DNA of 64,000 bases from a virus. The translations under genes were made by a program, and so were the position numbers. Positions 28,815 through 37,850 of this stretch are shown here, piece after piece; positions within the stretch are counted from its first letter, which is position 1, and each line of letters begins with the position of its first letter. Where the stretch lies: positions 62,001-126,000 of IMG/VR virus record IMGVR_UViG_3300007760_000001. One strand, written 5' to 3'. Below the pieces are notes generated by a model. The model was not told the origin of the DNA. It saw only the letters and a program-made list of their open reading frames with translations, and made no database searches.

Positions 28815-29840
28815 CTAAACGAAAACGCCATTGAATTGCTGAGTGCATCGCACGAAAGTCGTGCATTTGCTCAACTGTTTGAGCGTGGGGGCACCTACAT
28901 AGGTACAGGTAGAACGGACTCCGCCGAGAATGTTTTTTATAGTGTCATCTACGGACCCTCGAAAAGGAACCTCAACGAGCCGCCCCTCTGAGGATCGGTA
29001 GTCAGCTATCCCTCCATGGTGTTTGTCCATGGCGGCATCTGAACTCATACCGTAGAACTGAACATTGGATTCACCGTTCTTCTCAACCACGGTGCCGCCC
29101 CCTTCTGTGTGGCCAGCAAACATGCCACCGAGCATGACGAAATCAGCCCCCGCAGCGAAGGCTTTGGCTACATCTCCTGGGCAGGTACACCCGCCATCGG
29201 CAATAACGTGGCCCCCAAGCCCGTGAGCGGCATCCGCACACTCGATCACGGCACTAAGCTGTGGATACCCCACCCCCGTCTGAATACGGGTTGTACAGAC
29301 CGATCCTGGGCCAATACCGACCTTTACGATGTCGGCCCCGCTCATAATCAGTTCTTGGGTCATGTCGGCTGTTACGACATTTCCAGCAATAATAGTGACA
29401 TGGGGACATTTCTCTCGAACCTGTCGCACGAAATCAACGAAATGTTCGGAATACCCGTTCGCAATATCGATACAGACAAACCGAAGGCATTGTCGGGTAA
29501 GGAGCTTTTCAGTCTTTTCCCAGTCAGCCCTTCCTGTTCCTGTACTGATGGCGATCCTGTCGGGATCAACCATCTCCGCATAAAGATCCCAATCCCGATG
29601 ACCGTAATGCTTCGCTATACAGGTGAACAGGCCCCGTTCCGCTAAGGCGTGGTGCATGTTGAATGTACCCACCCCATCCATATTGGCGGCCATGATCGGG
29701 ATACCGCTCCATGATTTCTGGCTGTGCTTAAATGTGTAGGTCCGAAATAGATCCACCTCTTTTCGAGAGCGAAGAGTGCTCCGCTTAGGGCGGATCAGGA
29801 CATCTTTGTAGTCGAGCTTGAGGTCGCTTTCGATTCGCAT
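28815..29840 (-). CDS. guaC: GMP reductase
   Basis: Reduces GMP to IMP with NADPH and releases ammonia, returning guanine nucleotides to the IMP branch point. The 341-aa product aligns by eye with bacterial GuaC from [20 protein letters not shown] onward, so the ATG at 29840 is used although the frame is open to 29867. Key blocks: [12 protein letters not shown], the catalytic loop [13 protein letters not shown] with nucleophile Cys at about residue 182, [14 protein letters not shown] and [14 protein letters not shown] phosphate-binding region, and [10 protein letters not shown]. Length equals the family norm (about 345 aa). A metabolic gene inside a phage structural region is unusual; it has its own gap after the terminator at 29880-29909. 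Confidence 0.92.
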   Translation of the reverse strand: MRIESDLKLDYKDVLIRPKRSTLRSRKEVDLFRTYTFKHSQKSWSGIPIMAANMDGVGTFNMHHALAERGLFTCIAKHYGHRDWDLYAEMVDPDRIAISTGTGRADWEKTEKLLTRQCLRFVCIDIANGYSEHFVDFVRQVREKCPHVTIIAGNVVTADMTQELIMSGADIVKVGIGPGSVCTTRIQTGVGYPQLSAVIECADAAHGLGGHVIADGGCTCPGDVAKAFAAGADFVMLGGMFAGHTEGGGTVVEKNGESNVQFYGMSSDAAMDKHHGGIADYRSSEGRLVEVPFRGSVDDTIKNILGGVRSTCTYVGAPTLKQLSKCTTFVRCTQQFNGVFV

Positions 29841-29879
29841 AGGCCATCTCTTGGCAAGGCTAATCAAACTCTACCCACA

Positions 29880-29909
29880 AAAAAGCCACCCTCGGAAGGA
29901 TGGCTTTTT
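29880..29909 (-). terminator. intrinsic terminator
   Basis: AAAAAGCCA at 29880-29888 pairs with TGGCTTTTT at 29901-29909; on the minus strand the stem is followed by a run of T. It lies just after the stop of the membrane protein gene at 29933-30559 and before guaC. Confidence 0.7.
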
Positions 29910-29932
29910 CAGGGTCGGGTATTTAGAGCAGA

Positions 29933-30559
29933 TTAAGCAGCCGCTTCGTCTGCTGTGGTGTCTTTCTTCTTCAAGACATGCTTGAACATCGATTCCCACA
30001 ATGCGATTGCACTCGCACCTGACAGGAAGGCGGTGTACAGGGCTTCGCCCCAATGCACTGAGCCAAAAGCGAGGGAAGTTCCAAGAGAACTCACACAAGC
30101 CAAGCCCATCGTAACCCAAGGCACGGCGTTCTTAGGTAGAAACCCAAGAAGAGAGAAGGTCTTCGATCCAAAAGAGATGTTGAAGCGGCCAACCCATACG
30201 AAAAGCATGATGATCAAGCCAGCCAGAACGCCTTTGCCTTCTGCCGAACCCTTATGCTTCCCGTCTTGGACATGGTTGAAAATCTGTTGAACCAGATTGA
30301 ACCCTTCAGCGATCTCAAATTCACCCTCCTTAGGGGCATCTGCTGTTGGAGCCGTAGTTCCCTCAACGACCGCCTTGACGACTTCTTCGGTGGCTTCCTT
30401 CGCCTCCTTTGCGTCTGCCTCTTCACCAGAGGCTTTATCGGCATCATTGGCCACATCCGTAAGGGAGGGGCGTTCGCCGGGTACTGGCTCTTGTGCCATT
30501 GTGGGATTTGCGAAACATGCGAGAGCTACCACCAAGGCAGCGTGTTTTAGGAATTTCAT
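29933..30559 (-). CDS. membrane protein with signal peptide and three TM helices
   Basis: A 208-aa protein. It starts with a Sec-type signal (MKFLKHAALVVALACFANPTMA|QE), followed by an acidic Ala/Glu-rich disordered region of about 70 residues. Three hydrophobic helices follow (VLAGLIIMLFVWVGRF, WVTMGLACVSSLGTSLAFG, LYTAFLSGASAIALWESMF), and the protein ends with a charged cytoplasm-type tail (KHVLKKKDTTADEA). It could be a holin or another inner-membrane lysis or exclusion protein. A terminator follows its stop, so it ends the transcript that begins upstream with the structural genes. Confidence 0.65.
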   Translation of the reverse strand: MKFLKHAALVVALACFANPTMAQEPVPGERPSLTDVANDADKASGEEADAKEAKEATEEVVKAVVEGTTAPTADAPKEGEFEIAEGFNLVQQIFNHVQDGKHKGSAEGKGVLAGLIIMLFVWVGRFNISFGSKTFSLLGFLPKNAVPWVTMGLACVSSLGTSLAFGSVHWGEALYTAFLSGASAIALWESMFKHVLKKKDTTADEAAA

Positions 30560-30561
30560 CG

Positions 30562-30819
30562 TTAGTCTCCTTTTCGAGTCTTATTCGTTCCAATTGCCCA
30601 AGGTGTAGCATCCTCAGGGATTGCACCCGGTAATACTACCCTTCCCTCAAGGGCATAATCCTTTCCGCCCGCAATTTCATCTAACCGCTTTTTTACGGCG
30701 GCTCGTTGCTGTTCGGAAAGAGCAGGGTTCAATAAGGCTCGCCTCAATGACTTGCGCCATCTTTCTACGTGGGGAGACTTCTTTTTTGGGGAGATTTCTT
30801 TTGAGCTAATTCGGTGCAT
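30562..30819 (-). CDS. small basic hypothetical protein, 85 aa
   Basis: A highly basic N-terminal half (KEISPKKKSPHVERWRKSLRR) with a helical SEQQRAAVKKRLDEIAGG segment, then a short hydrophobic stretch (VVLPGAIPEDATPWAI). Its ATG overlaps the stop of the 1902-aa structural gene by one base (TAATG), so it is coupled to it. Could bind nucleic acid or a structural partner; function unknown. Confidence 0.6.
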   Translation of the reverse strand: MHRISSKEISPKKKSPHVERWRKSLRRALLNPALSEQQRAAVKKRLDEIAGGKDYALEGRVVLPGAIPEDATPWAIGTNKTRKGD

Positions 30820-33800
30820 TATTCGTCCTCTCCCGGATAAGCGAGTGGGGGCATATGCGGGTCAGGTAGATCCCGTCTACGAGCTTTGTGCATCGGACGA
30901 CCGTCAATACGGTATCGATCTGCTGCCGCATACCCTTCACCGAACCCTGTGGGGGAAATCTCCCCGCTCAAAGTAATTCCCTCTTGTAAGGTCTTGCCGT
31001 TACTGAGGACTCCATAAGTAACAATGAGGAGTTGGATCTCATCTCCGTCAGAACGCTTTTTCCCCACATGAGCGTTGGAAAAGGCATGTTCGTAGAAGTT
31101 CCTGACCAATATGGCCTTACATGCGAGGGCACCGCCCTTCATCATGGGATCAAGAGATTTTGGCATCGAATCAGCTACCCAATCGATTGGGCCTCCTGGC
31201 TGATCCCCCGATAAGTTGAATACCGCCCCGCCGCCTCGATGGAGACGGAACTTCTTAACACCCGTATCCTCTGTGAAACCTTGGTAAGGGGCGTATTTGT
31301 TGATTGCCCCATCACTCATTGCGATTAACTCACCCGGCGCACCGAAAAATCGTGTGTACTCTTGTCCGTTTGCTGCCAAAGGCAAAACATTCTGAACAGG
31401 GCGGATCGCTGATGTGCTGGTACGGAAAGCCGTAGCATTGTCTCCCAGCGGGTTTTCGCAAATGAAATCGGAGTCTTGAAGTAGGATTCCCAACGGCAAT
31501 CGCTCGGTCATACCCGTCAGTCGAAGTTGGCTTTCTCCCAACCCTGCATTGACAGGAATATCCATACCGCCAGCGAAGTTCGCCGCCGTAATGTGCTTAG
31601 GGTACTGCGTATTGTCGGTCGGAACTCGAATCGAAATGATTTGGTGCGCCATCGGAGAGTCTACATCGTGTACCCAATCAGGCCCAAACCCAACCTCAAC
31701 ACGCATTTGATTACCGATAGCTCCCGACTGTAGGGCTTCCAAAGTAAGGACATGCGAACCGTCCCAAGAACGGTTCCTTCCTCGACCACTGGTATCTAAT
31801 GCCGATTGAAGTTCGGGATGGTGGCTAATCAGCATCCAAATGCTTTCCAAGGTGTTGTTCCAATTCTGGAACTCCGTACCCGTAGAATGCACTTTGAATT
31901 CGTTTGGACCCCATGGGCCAGCTTCCCAGTCAGCCTTTCCTGTAAAGGTAACTCGGCCCCCGTCCAAACGAGTAATCGTAATTTGGAAATCATGGAGAGC
32001 GGCCAACTGTTCAGGACTAATCCCAAAACGAAGCTCCGCTTGCGCCCGTGAAGGGTTCGTAATCTGCCCTTCCGTGTAGGCCCGTGATTGTACGTGCCAC
32101 CGCCGAAAATGAACCGTCGCTTGATCTTCCGTGGGAACACGGATTGAAGAACCCGATGTTGGCTCAACTACGCCCACATCAAGTGCGGTGCCAGGGTATA
32201 ACTTCCCTGCGATCTTGCCCGTTCCCATTGTCGTATAGAAATCCAAGCTGGCAAGGACTTCAAACCCACGAGGGTTCGGACGCTGAACCAGCAGGTTTCC
32301 ATCTTCATCGAACTGTTTGATCGATTTAGATAGTTGATGGGTCTTTAGGAGACTTAGGCTTCCATACCGCTGTTGGTAATCATGCCTGTCAATAGAGTCT
32401 CCCGAATGGGTCATAAAAGGATCACCTTGATAGGGTGTCCGTGAGTATGCGTTGTAGCCCGCATCGTTCTTGTTGGGGGCCGCTGGAACAACCATTTCCA
32501 CATCAGCAAACTCGGCCTCTCCGAGAGACGCAAGGTCTTGGGGAACGCCTGAGTGTTTACGAGCAAGCACATAGTTATTCTTGTTGATAAACCCACGAGC
32601 AAAGCCGAACACCACACATTCAACAACATAGTCGAAATCATCAAAAGAATGGCCGTCCCAATTCTCTGACAAGGTATGGTCAATGGCCTCACTTGGAATA
32701 ATGTAGGTGTGGTCGTCTTCGTTGCCTGTGATACTCCCACCGTAAGTACAAGTTGTCTCATCGTACTCGTACCCACCACCCTGTCGGATAAAGAGAGTCT
32801 GCTTGTCGGCATCTGTCTTTAGCAGGTTGGTTGGGGGGTTCTTAATCGGATTGATCCGAGCCAAATCCCCCGTAGCGTCAAACCCACCAGGAACATCGTC
32901 CTGTTGGTGCGCCTCGAATTCTTGTCGTTCGTAAACACCATACAAGCGAGCGATCCCGTAGTTCGGAGGAAGTTCAATACCTCGCATCCCGTAGCCGAGA
33001 TCCGAAGAAATCACTTCGGGGAGGTAAACTTTCCTCGCCCCAATCGTCGGAGAAGCCGTCTGAGCGATCTGATTGCGAACACCATAAATGGTGTCTGTCT
33101 GAAACAATATCGGGGTTACTTGCTCATCTGTTGTAGAACCCTCGTTGTCCTCTCCGCCGATAATTGCGAATACATCTTCCGTCTCATTGGTGGAGTCCAC
33201 GAAGAGATGGTTGATCCCAGACATGAAGGGGTCGTTGTCACCCACTCGCACATGGTACGGAATGTCCTGCCGCCCAAACTTCGGCATAACCTCTGGCGGA
33301 AGGGCAAAGCCCAACACCATGTTGGAGGTCCAAATATGTGCGGGATCTCGCAAGCTGTCTTTTGACAGCCCATGTGAATAAGTCTTTTCACCAATCAAAG
33401 AAGGGTCGGCTTCAGTTTCGTGTGTCCGAAGCGTCATTGTACGCCGTTGGAAAGGCCGCCAAATAACTGTCTTTGACCCGTGATCTACGAAAAGCTCGCA
33501 CTCACGGTCCTGCTCAGACCGAAGAACAACTCGGCCACCATAATGAGGGGCCTCTGGAGCATTCCAACCCAAAGCAGGCAAATGGTTCCAAAGCTGAACG
33601 TGTGTCGGGCGATAATGCCGTTCTGTTTCAGGGAAAGAGGTGGCTCCGTTCCACTCAACATCAATTTCATTGATGTCGTTCCGAAGATAACTGGTCCCAC
33701 CGTCCACAACCGCTACCCGCTCAATCTGATCGGGAACCCGTGTTGAACCGCCCCTGGAAGGGCTGTACATAACGGAGCTTGTTAGGATTATGTTGGACTG

Positions 33801-36527
33801 AACAGGCTGTACTGGGGCGTTGGAGGAGCCAACATTGTCTACATGCCACGGTAAGTCTTGCCCAATCCTGCCCTCAATATCATTCAACACAACACAAGCG
33901 GCTGAAACATTGTCGGAGCCTGAACCATCTTCTACGTGTGTGAACTGAGTTCGGATTTCAGCGGAAACCTTAAATTCGGCATTGTCCTCAATCCAATGGA
34001 ACCCCGGCCCGTCGATGCTCCAGTCCCAGTCAGCACTCAAAGGAACCACCGCAACGGAAGTGCTGTTTGCACAATCGTAATCTGTATAGCCAGTGTCTTT
34101 CCCCGCACCAATAATCTTGAAGGCCCCGTTATTCTGAGAGCCGCCATTACTAACGTCTCCCCAAAGGACCAAATAAAGCTCACTGCTTTGTCCCGTGGAG
34201 TCTTGTCCATCGGCGGTCAAGAGACCGTAAAGGGTGTGTTCTCCCCGTAGTAGTGGCTGACCCACCTTATGAGGGTCATTCTCAATGGCCCCTTCATCGT
34301 CTAATGAGTGAAACAAGCCCGCATCATCAAAATCGATCCCAAGGTCCACTTGGTAGAATTGACGCTCTGAACCGTCGTCTGCGGGATTCCTGAAAACAAG
34401 GGATGAGACAAGGCCCTCGGCAGAAGCCCCCGGCCAAGCAACGCCACCAAGAACAATAAAGGGGGTTTCAAACTTATGGTTACGCCATGGGAAAAACGGT
34501 CCTGGATGAGAATCCAGAATGGTTTGGCCCGTTTCGGTCTCAACCGTGGTCAATTCTCCGGGAGCGGCGGGTAGATGGATAGATTCGTCTTGGAAACGGA
34601 TTGTCCATGGATATTGGTTTCCGTTCATAGGGTCTACTTGTGGATACCCCGCCTTCCAAAACTCCCGTGGCGATACAAACCTAACGCCTCGAACTTTTCC
34701 ATTTCGGAAAGTTTGTCGGACTCCGCTACTGCCGTCCTGTCCTCCAAGGTGGAGGAAAATGACGCTTCCGTTGTTCCATCCAAGCGTCCCTTCACCATGC
34801 GCTTGCTTATTCATAAAGCCGGTGGGTCGAAGTTTTGCCTCAATCTCCCAGTTCAAACCTTCATCAAAAGTTGTGGAGGTGAACTGGTCTCCGTTTGTGC
34901 CGCCAAGAGTCGGCTCGAAGTCCAAGATAGCTGTCAGATTAGATTGGATGACAGCGGCATCTGACCAAGTGGTTCTGACCCCATCGGGACCGTCAATGAT
35001 TTCTACGTGGTCAGGGAAGTTCTCGCCCACGGGTGGGTCAAGGGCCGTCATATAATCCACATGATGGATCGTAGGGCCTTGGCACTCGTTTTCGGCGGCT
35101 CCCGCTTTCCAAGTTGTCCGTAGATCCCCACGGGCGAGGGCTGCGACATTGTGGATAAGTAGCCGTTCGTAGTCCCAATCCCCGAAATTGATCCCACGGC
35201 GGAGATCTAAAACATCTCGTTCGGTGACTTGATCCGCATACAAACCATCGGGCCGTACCCCATGTAGTTTGATCTTGGTCCCAGCGGGCCATCTGCGGGC
35301 CATGGTTCCACCACGCCCTCGGCTCGTAATCGTGAGCTTACTATTGCTGGTATCTGCGTTCGTGTATTGGACGAATTCTCTGTCGTTCCCTTCTCCAAAC
35401 ACCAAGAAGCGAGATTGTGGGTCATCCGATCCCGCTATAAAGAATAGGTAAGGGTCATCTAAACCACTACCAAGCAAATCCTCCACATCGATTTCGGCAG
35501 GGATCTCGGTCCCATCTTCATCAACCGCCCCAATATCAGGCGTGATTTCTGCGTGTAGGGTGCATTGAGTTAGAGGTACAGACCCATCTGGCGGGTTGGG
35601 TAAATAAGCCGCACCAGGAGTTCGTTCGGGCGCACCATTTTGGTTCGGCTCCGACTCGTCGGGCATGATCGCTTTGTAGGGGTTTCCGTTTCGCCTGAAC
35701 ACGGCGCAAATCGGAATAGCGTAAACATACCCATCAATGGCCCCCAAACCGTTATCGGGGTCGCCATCGCCCGCCCGCCATAAAGAGGGGTCGCCCATTT
35801 CCATTCGCATGTTCGAGAAATGGTGAGCCGCAGGGCTGTCTACTGGAGCATCGGCGGCACCTTGCGCCAAAATGTTCGGATCTTCAAACCCATCTGGATA
35901 AGCATCTAAAGCCGTGCCAGAGCCGTGTCCGTGTCCGTGTCCGTGAACTCTAATGCGATATTGAAGCTGAACTCGTTCGGTGGTCTCAATGCCGATTGAG
36001 GGGTCTTGTAGGTCATCCTCAATGTTCACGCCTTGATGTTGGGTGTTACCCCACTTATAGATTTCAGCCGCATTTGGCTTATTTTCTTCGGAAGGGTTCG
36101 GGGCTACGAGGCACCGCCACACCTCCAAAAAGACAAAATCAATGCGGGAATCGGTATTTGGGGGCGGCCAAAGTCGAATAATATTCTCTAAGGACTCGGA
36201 ATCTACTCCAGCAACAGGGATAACCATCCCATCTACAACCGCATACATATGCGGTGCGCTCTCATCCGCTACTGTCTGACCGAAATGAAAGTGGTTTGCC
36301 CACAGGGGGTTAAACTTGTAGTCATCTGCGGATCTGGTTGGGTCAAGAAAGAATCCCGAATGAGCTTGGGATCGCACGGTCTGGCGTAGGGCCTCGAACT
36401 CCACTTGGCTCATGAGGTTTAACTCACTGTCCAGCGGAGGCTTACCCGACTGCCAGACAACGGCGGAAAACTGTCGGGCCAGTGCCGACAGGGTGCGTGT
36501 TACGCCATTTCCGAAGTCTTCAGCCAT
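30819..36527 (-). CDS. large virion structural protein, paralogue of the 54346-57777 product
   Basis: A 1902-aa, mostly beta-rich, Asp/Gly/Asn/Pro-rich protein, likely a baseplate, tail-tip or fibre component. The N-terminal ~450 residues match the 1143-aa protein encoded at 54346-57777 in order: VVWQSGKPPLDSELNL, DFVFLEVW, GNTQ, RVQLQYRIR, LWRAGDGD, VYAIPICAVFRRN and VLDLRRG. A run of alternating His-Gly (HGHGHGHG) lies in this region, encoded by a CCGTGT tandem repeat at 35923-35946. The rest of the protein has no known motif that I can name. No catalytic or membrane segment is obvious. Preceded by an intergenic dyad and -10-like box. Confidence 0.75.
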   Translation of the reverse strand: MAEDFGNGVTRTLSALARQFSAVVWQSGKPPLDSELNLMSQVEFEALRQTVRSQAHSGFFLDPTRSADDYKFNPLWANHFHFGQTVADESAPHMYAVVDGMVIPVAGVDSESLENIIRLWPPPNTDSRIDFVFLEVWRCLVAPNPSEENKPNAAEIYKWGNTQHQGVNIEDDLQDPSIGIETTERVQLQYRIRVHGHGHGHGSGTALDAYPDGFEDPNILAQGAADAPVDSPAAHHFSNMRMEMGDPSLWRAGDGDPDNGLGAIDGYVYAIPICAVFRRNGNPYKAIMPDESEPNQNGAPERTPGAAYLPNPPDGSVPLTQCTLHAEITPDIGAVDEDGTEIPAEIDVEDLLGSGLDDPYLFFIAGSDDPQSRFLVFGEGNDREFVQYTNADTSNSKLTITSRGRGGTMARRWPAGTKIKLHGVRPDGLYADQVTERDVLDLRRGINFGDWDYERLLIHNVAALARGDLRTTWKAGAAENECQGPTIHHVDYMTALDPPVGENFPDHVEIIDGPDGVRTTWSDAAVIQSNLTAILDFEPTLGGTNGDQFTSTTFDEGLNWEIEAKLRPTGFMNKQAHGEGTLGWNNGSVIFLHLGGQDGSSGVRQTFRNGKVRGVRFVSPREFWKAGYPQVDPMNGNQYPWTIRFQDESIHLPAAPGELTTVETETGQTILDSHPGPFFPWRNHKFETPFIVLGGVAWPGASAEGLVSSLVFRNPADDGSERQFYQVDLGIDFDDAGLFHSLDDEGAIENDPHKVGQPLLRGEHTLYGLLTADGQDSTGQSSELYLVLWGDVSNGGSQNNGAFKIIGAGKDTGYTDYDCANSTSVAVVPLSADWDWSIDGPGFHWIEDNAEFKVSAEIRTQFTHVEDGSGSDNVSAACVVLNDIEGRIGQDLPWHVDNVGSSNAPVQPVQSNIILTSSVMYSPSRGGSTRVPDQIERVAVVDGGTSYLRNDINEIDVEWNGATSFPETERHYRPTHVQLWNHLPALGWNAPEAPHYGGRVVLRSEQDRECELFVDHGSKTVIWRPFQRRTMTLRTHETEADPSLIGEKTYSHGLSKDSLRDPAHIWTSNMVLGFALPPEVMPKFGRQDIPYHVRVGDNDPFMSGINHLFVDSTNETEDVFAIIGGEDNEGSTTDEQVTPILFQTDTIYGVRNQIAQTASPTIGARKVYLPEVISSDLGYGMRGIELPPNYGIARLYGVYERQEFEAHQQDDVPGGFDATGDLARINPIKNPPTNLLKTDADKQTLFIRQGGGYEYDETTCTYGGSITGNEDDHTYIIPSEAIDHTLSENWDGHSFDDFDYVVECVVFGFARGFINKNNYVLARKHSGVPQDLASLGEAEFADVEMVVPAAPNKNDAGYNAYSRTPYQGDPFMTHSGDSIDRHDYQQRYGSLSLLKTHQLSKSIKQFDEDGNLLVQRPNPRGFEVLASLDFYTTMGTGKIAGKLYPGTALDVGVVEPTSGSSIRVPTEDQATVHFRRWHVQSRAYTEGQITNPSRAQAELRFGISPEQLAALHDFQITITRLDGGRVTFTGKADWEAGPWGPNEFKVHSTGTEFQNWNNTLESIWMLISHHPELQSALDTSGRGRNRSWDGSHVLTLEALQSGAIGNQMRVEVGFGPDWVHDVDSPMAHQIISIRVPTDNTQYPKHITAANFAGGMDIPVNAGLGESQLRLTGMTERLPLGILLQDSDFICENPLGDNATAFRTSTSAIRPVQNVLPLAANGQEYTRFFGAPGELIAMSDGAINKYAPYQGFTEDTGVKKFRLHRGGGAVFNLSGDQPGGPIDWVADSMPKSLDPMMKGGALACKAILVRNFYEHAFSNAHVGKKRSDGDEIQLLIVTYGVLSNGKTLQEGITLSGEISPTGFGEGYAAADRYRIDGRPMHKARRRDLPDPHMPPLAYPGEDE
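35923..35946 (-). repeat. hexanucleotide repeat coding His-Gly run
   Basis: CCGTGT occurs three times in a row at 35923-35940, followed by CCGTGA, within the 1902-aa gene. On the coding strand it gives (His-Gly)4. Slipped-strand changes in copy number would stay in frame, since the unit is six bases. Confidence 0.7.
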
Positions 36528-36560
36528 GTTTTATATCCCCGTCATTCTCTGTTCATACTC

Positions 36561-36579
36561 TACACACATGACGTGTGTA
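36561..36579. promoter_or_regulatory. dyad symmetric operator-like site
   Basis: TACACAC-atgac-GTGTGTA is a perfect 7-bp dyad with a five-base centre. It lies 34 bases upstream of the 36527 start and just downstream of the TATACT box at 36594-36599 on the minus strand, where an operator or a 5'-UTR hairpin would be expected. Confidence 0.4.
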
Positions 36580-36593
36580 CCTACACGGGCGGG

Positions 36594-36599
36594 AGTATA
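36594..36599 (-). promoter_or_regulatory. candidate -10 box (TATACT)
   Basis: The minus strand reads GTCCCCTTATACTCCC about 67 bases upstream of the 1902-aa gene. The hexamer is close to TATAAT. A TTGAAT lies further upstream with a 21-base spacer, too long for a standard sigma-70 promoter. Confidence 0.35.
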
Positions 36600-36635
36600 A
36601 GGGGACAACCGATTACGGCCATTCAACGGACACCG

Positions 36636-37424
36636 TTAGAACATGATTGCCCAACCGAGAATTCTATACTTCTGATCCGTGCGGTTGAGAAAGGCAAGAC
36701 GTAGTTTAGAGGCGGGTTCACAAAAAGCGATGGGTTCAAGCCGATGTACTTTGAAATAAGCGGCCCCATCATTCACCGATAGAAGGACATCCAAGCCGTC
36801 AGGTTCTTGCTCAATAAAATTGAATACTCGCAAAGCTGGCTCATTCGTGCCTGCTTGGAAACCAAAATCCGTCATAATATCTTCTGTGGTGTCGATAGTA
36901 GTGATCAACCACCACACCATGAACTCATCGGCCCCACAATCATCGACAAAAGGAGCAATATCCAAGGTGTCTGTGATGAGGAGGCCCGGACGAGGAGGGT
37001 CTACGGTGTTGTTTTGTGGGAGTACGAGCGTTGATCCCGCCGCATTACCCTCTTGTGGGCCAGGAACACGGCCAAGCTGCGCTCTGGACTTGTGGGCCAG
37101 CATAGGAGGGCCAACCTCGGTCAAGCCCGCCCCTAAGTCATAGTCTTCCACATCTTCGGGAAGGATATTGGGGCTGTAAACAATGTTCCCGTACATAGGG
37201 TATTGAGCCAACAAGCCTTCAAAGGCTTGAAACACAAGAGATTCGGGAGCATACGGGTTGGCTAAATCATCTGAGATGACCTTCGCCCCCGGCTCAATGT
37301 CGAGATCAGATCCTTCTGGCACGGGCAGAAGGTATCGCCCATTCACAAGCATCTGCTCACCAAGTTCGGGGGATTTCCCAACTTCGATTAGCTTATTGTC
37401 TGTGTAATTGACGATAACTTTCAT
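36636..37424 (-). CDS. virion structural-type hypothetical protein, 262 aa
   Basis: A soluble mixed alpha/beta protein starting MKVIVNYTDNKLIEVGKSPELG, with no signal or membrane helix. The C-terminal half (IAPFVDDCGADEFMVWWLI, EPDGLDVLLSVNDGAAYFKV, LRLAFLNRTDQKYRILGW) looks like a beta-sandwich with YR-containing edge strands, as in tail or fibre proteins. It overlaps the preceding gene by four bases and sits in the structural block, so a virion role is likely but not shown. Confidence 0.6.
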   Translation of the reverse strand: MKVIVNYTDNKLIEVGKSPELGEQMLVNGRYLLPVPEGSDLDIEPGAKVISDDLANPYAPESLVFQAFEGLLAQYPMYGNIVYSPNILPEDVEDYDLGAGLTEVGPPMLAHKSRAQLGRVPGPQEGNAAGSTLVLPQNNTVDPPRPGLLITDTLDIAPFVDDCGADEFMVWWLITTIDTTEDIMTDFGFQAGTNEPALRVFNFIEQEPDGLDVLLSVNDGAAYFKVHRLEPIAFCEPASKLRLAFLNRTDQKYRILGWAIMF

Positions 37425-37849
37425 TTTGACCCCCCCGTAGCGTATCGATAGGCCACCTCTCTGGCGAAATTATCGACATTTTCTCGATACAGGGAAATGG
37501 CCCCATCTCGTTCTTGGGCAACGAGCTTTTCAATCGCCCTTGGGTCATTACTAAAGGCTCGACCTCTTCCAGAGGTGGCGACTTTTGTATCTGCGGTCCA
37601 TTTGATCTCGCCTTCGGGGTCTACAAAGCCGAGAACGGTGTAAGAAATCGCCCCTTCTTCGTAAGGCTCCTGAAAGCTCACTGAACAAAATCCAGACCCA
37701 ACTCGGATGTGGGGCTTGCTGCGGTATTTACGCCCAAAATGCTTACCCCAATACTCACACTCAATCTTGAGAGCATTAACCGGGGCGGCCAACTTCCAAC
37801 GAGAGGCTACTTTCCGAGCTTGATGTCTTTTCAATATTTTCGGGATCAT
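37421..37849 (-). CDS. hypothetical protein, 142 aa, with ARKVASRW motif
   Basis: Starts at the ATG at 37849 (MIPKILKRHQARKVASRWKL), one base after the stop of the giant gene, with AAGG five bases upstream; two earlier in-frame ATGs at 37864 and 37876 lie inside the giant gene. A basic N-terminus is followed by a beta-rich domain (HIRVGSGFCSVSFQEPYEEG, TVLGFVDPEGEIKWTAD) and a helical end containing AREVAYRYATGG. The ARKVASR motif is shared with the C-terminus of the 313-aa protein at 3696-4637. Function unknown. Confidence 0.6.
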   Translation of the reverse strand: MIPKILKRHQARKVASRWKLAAPVNALKIECEYWGKHFGRKYRSKPHIRVGSGFCSVSFQEPYEEGAISYTVLGFVDPEGEIKWTADTKVATSGRGRAFSNDPRAIEKLVAQERDGAISLYRENVDNFAREVAYRYATGGSK

Positions 37850-37850
37850 T

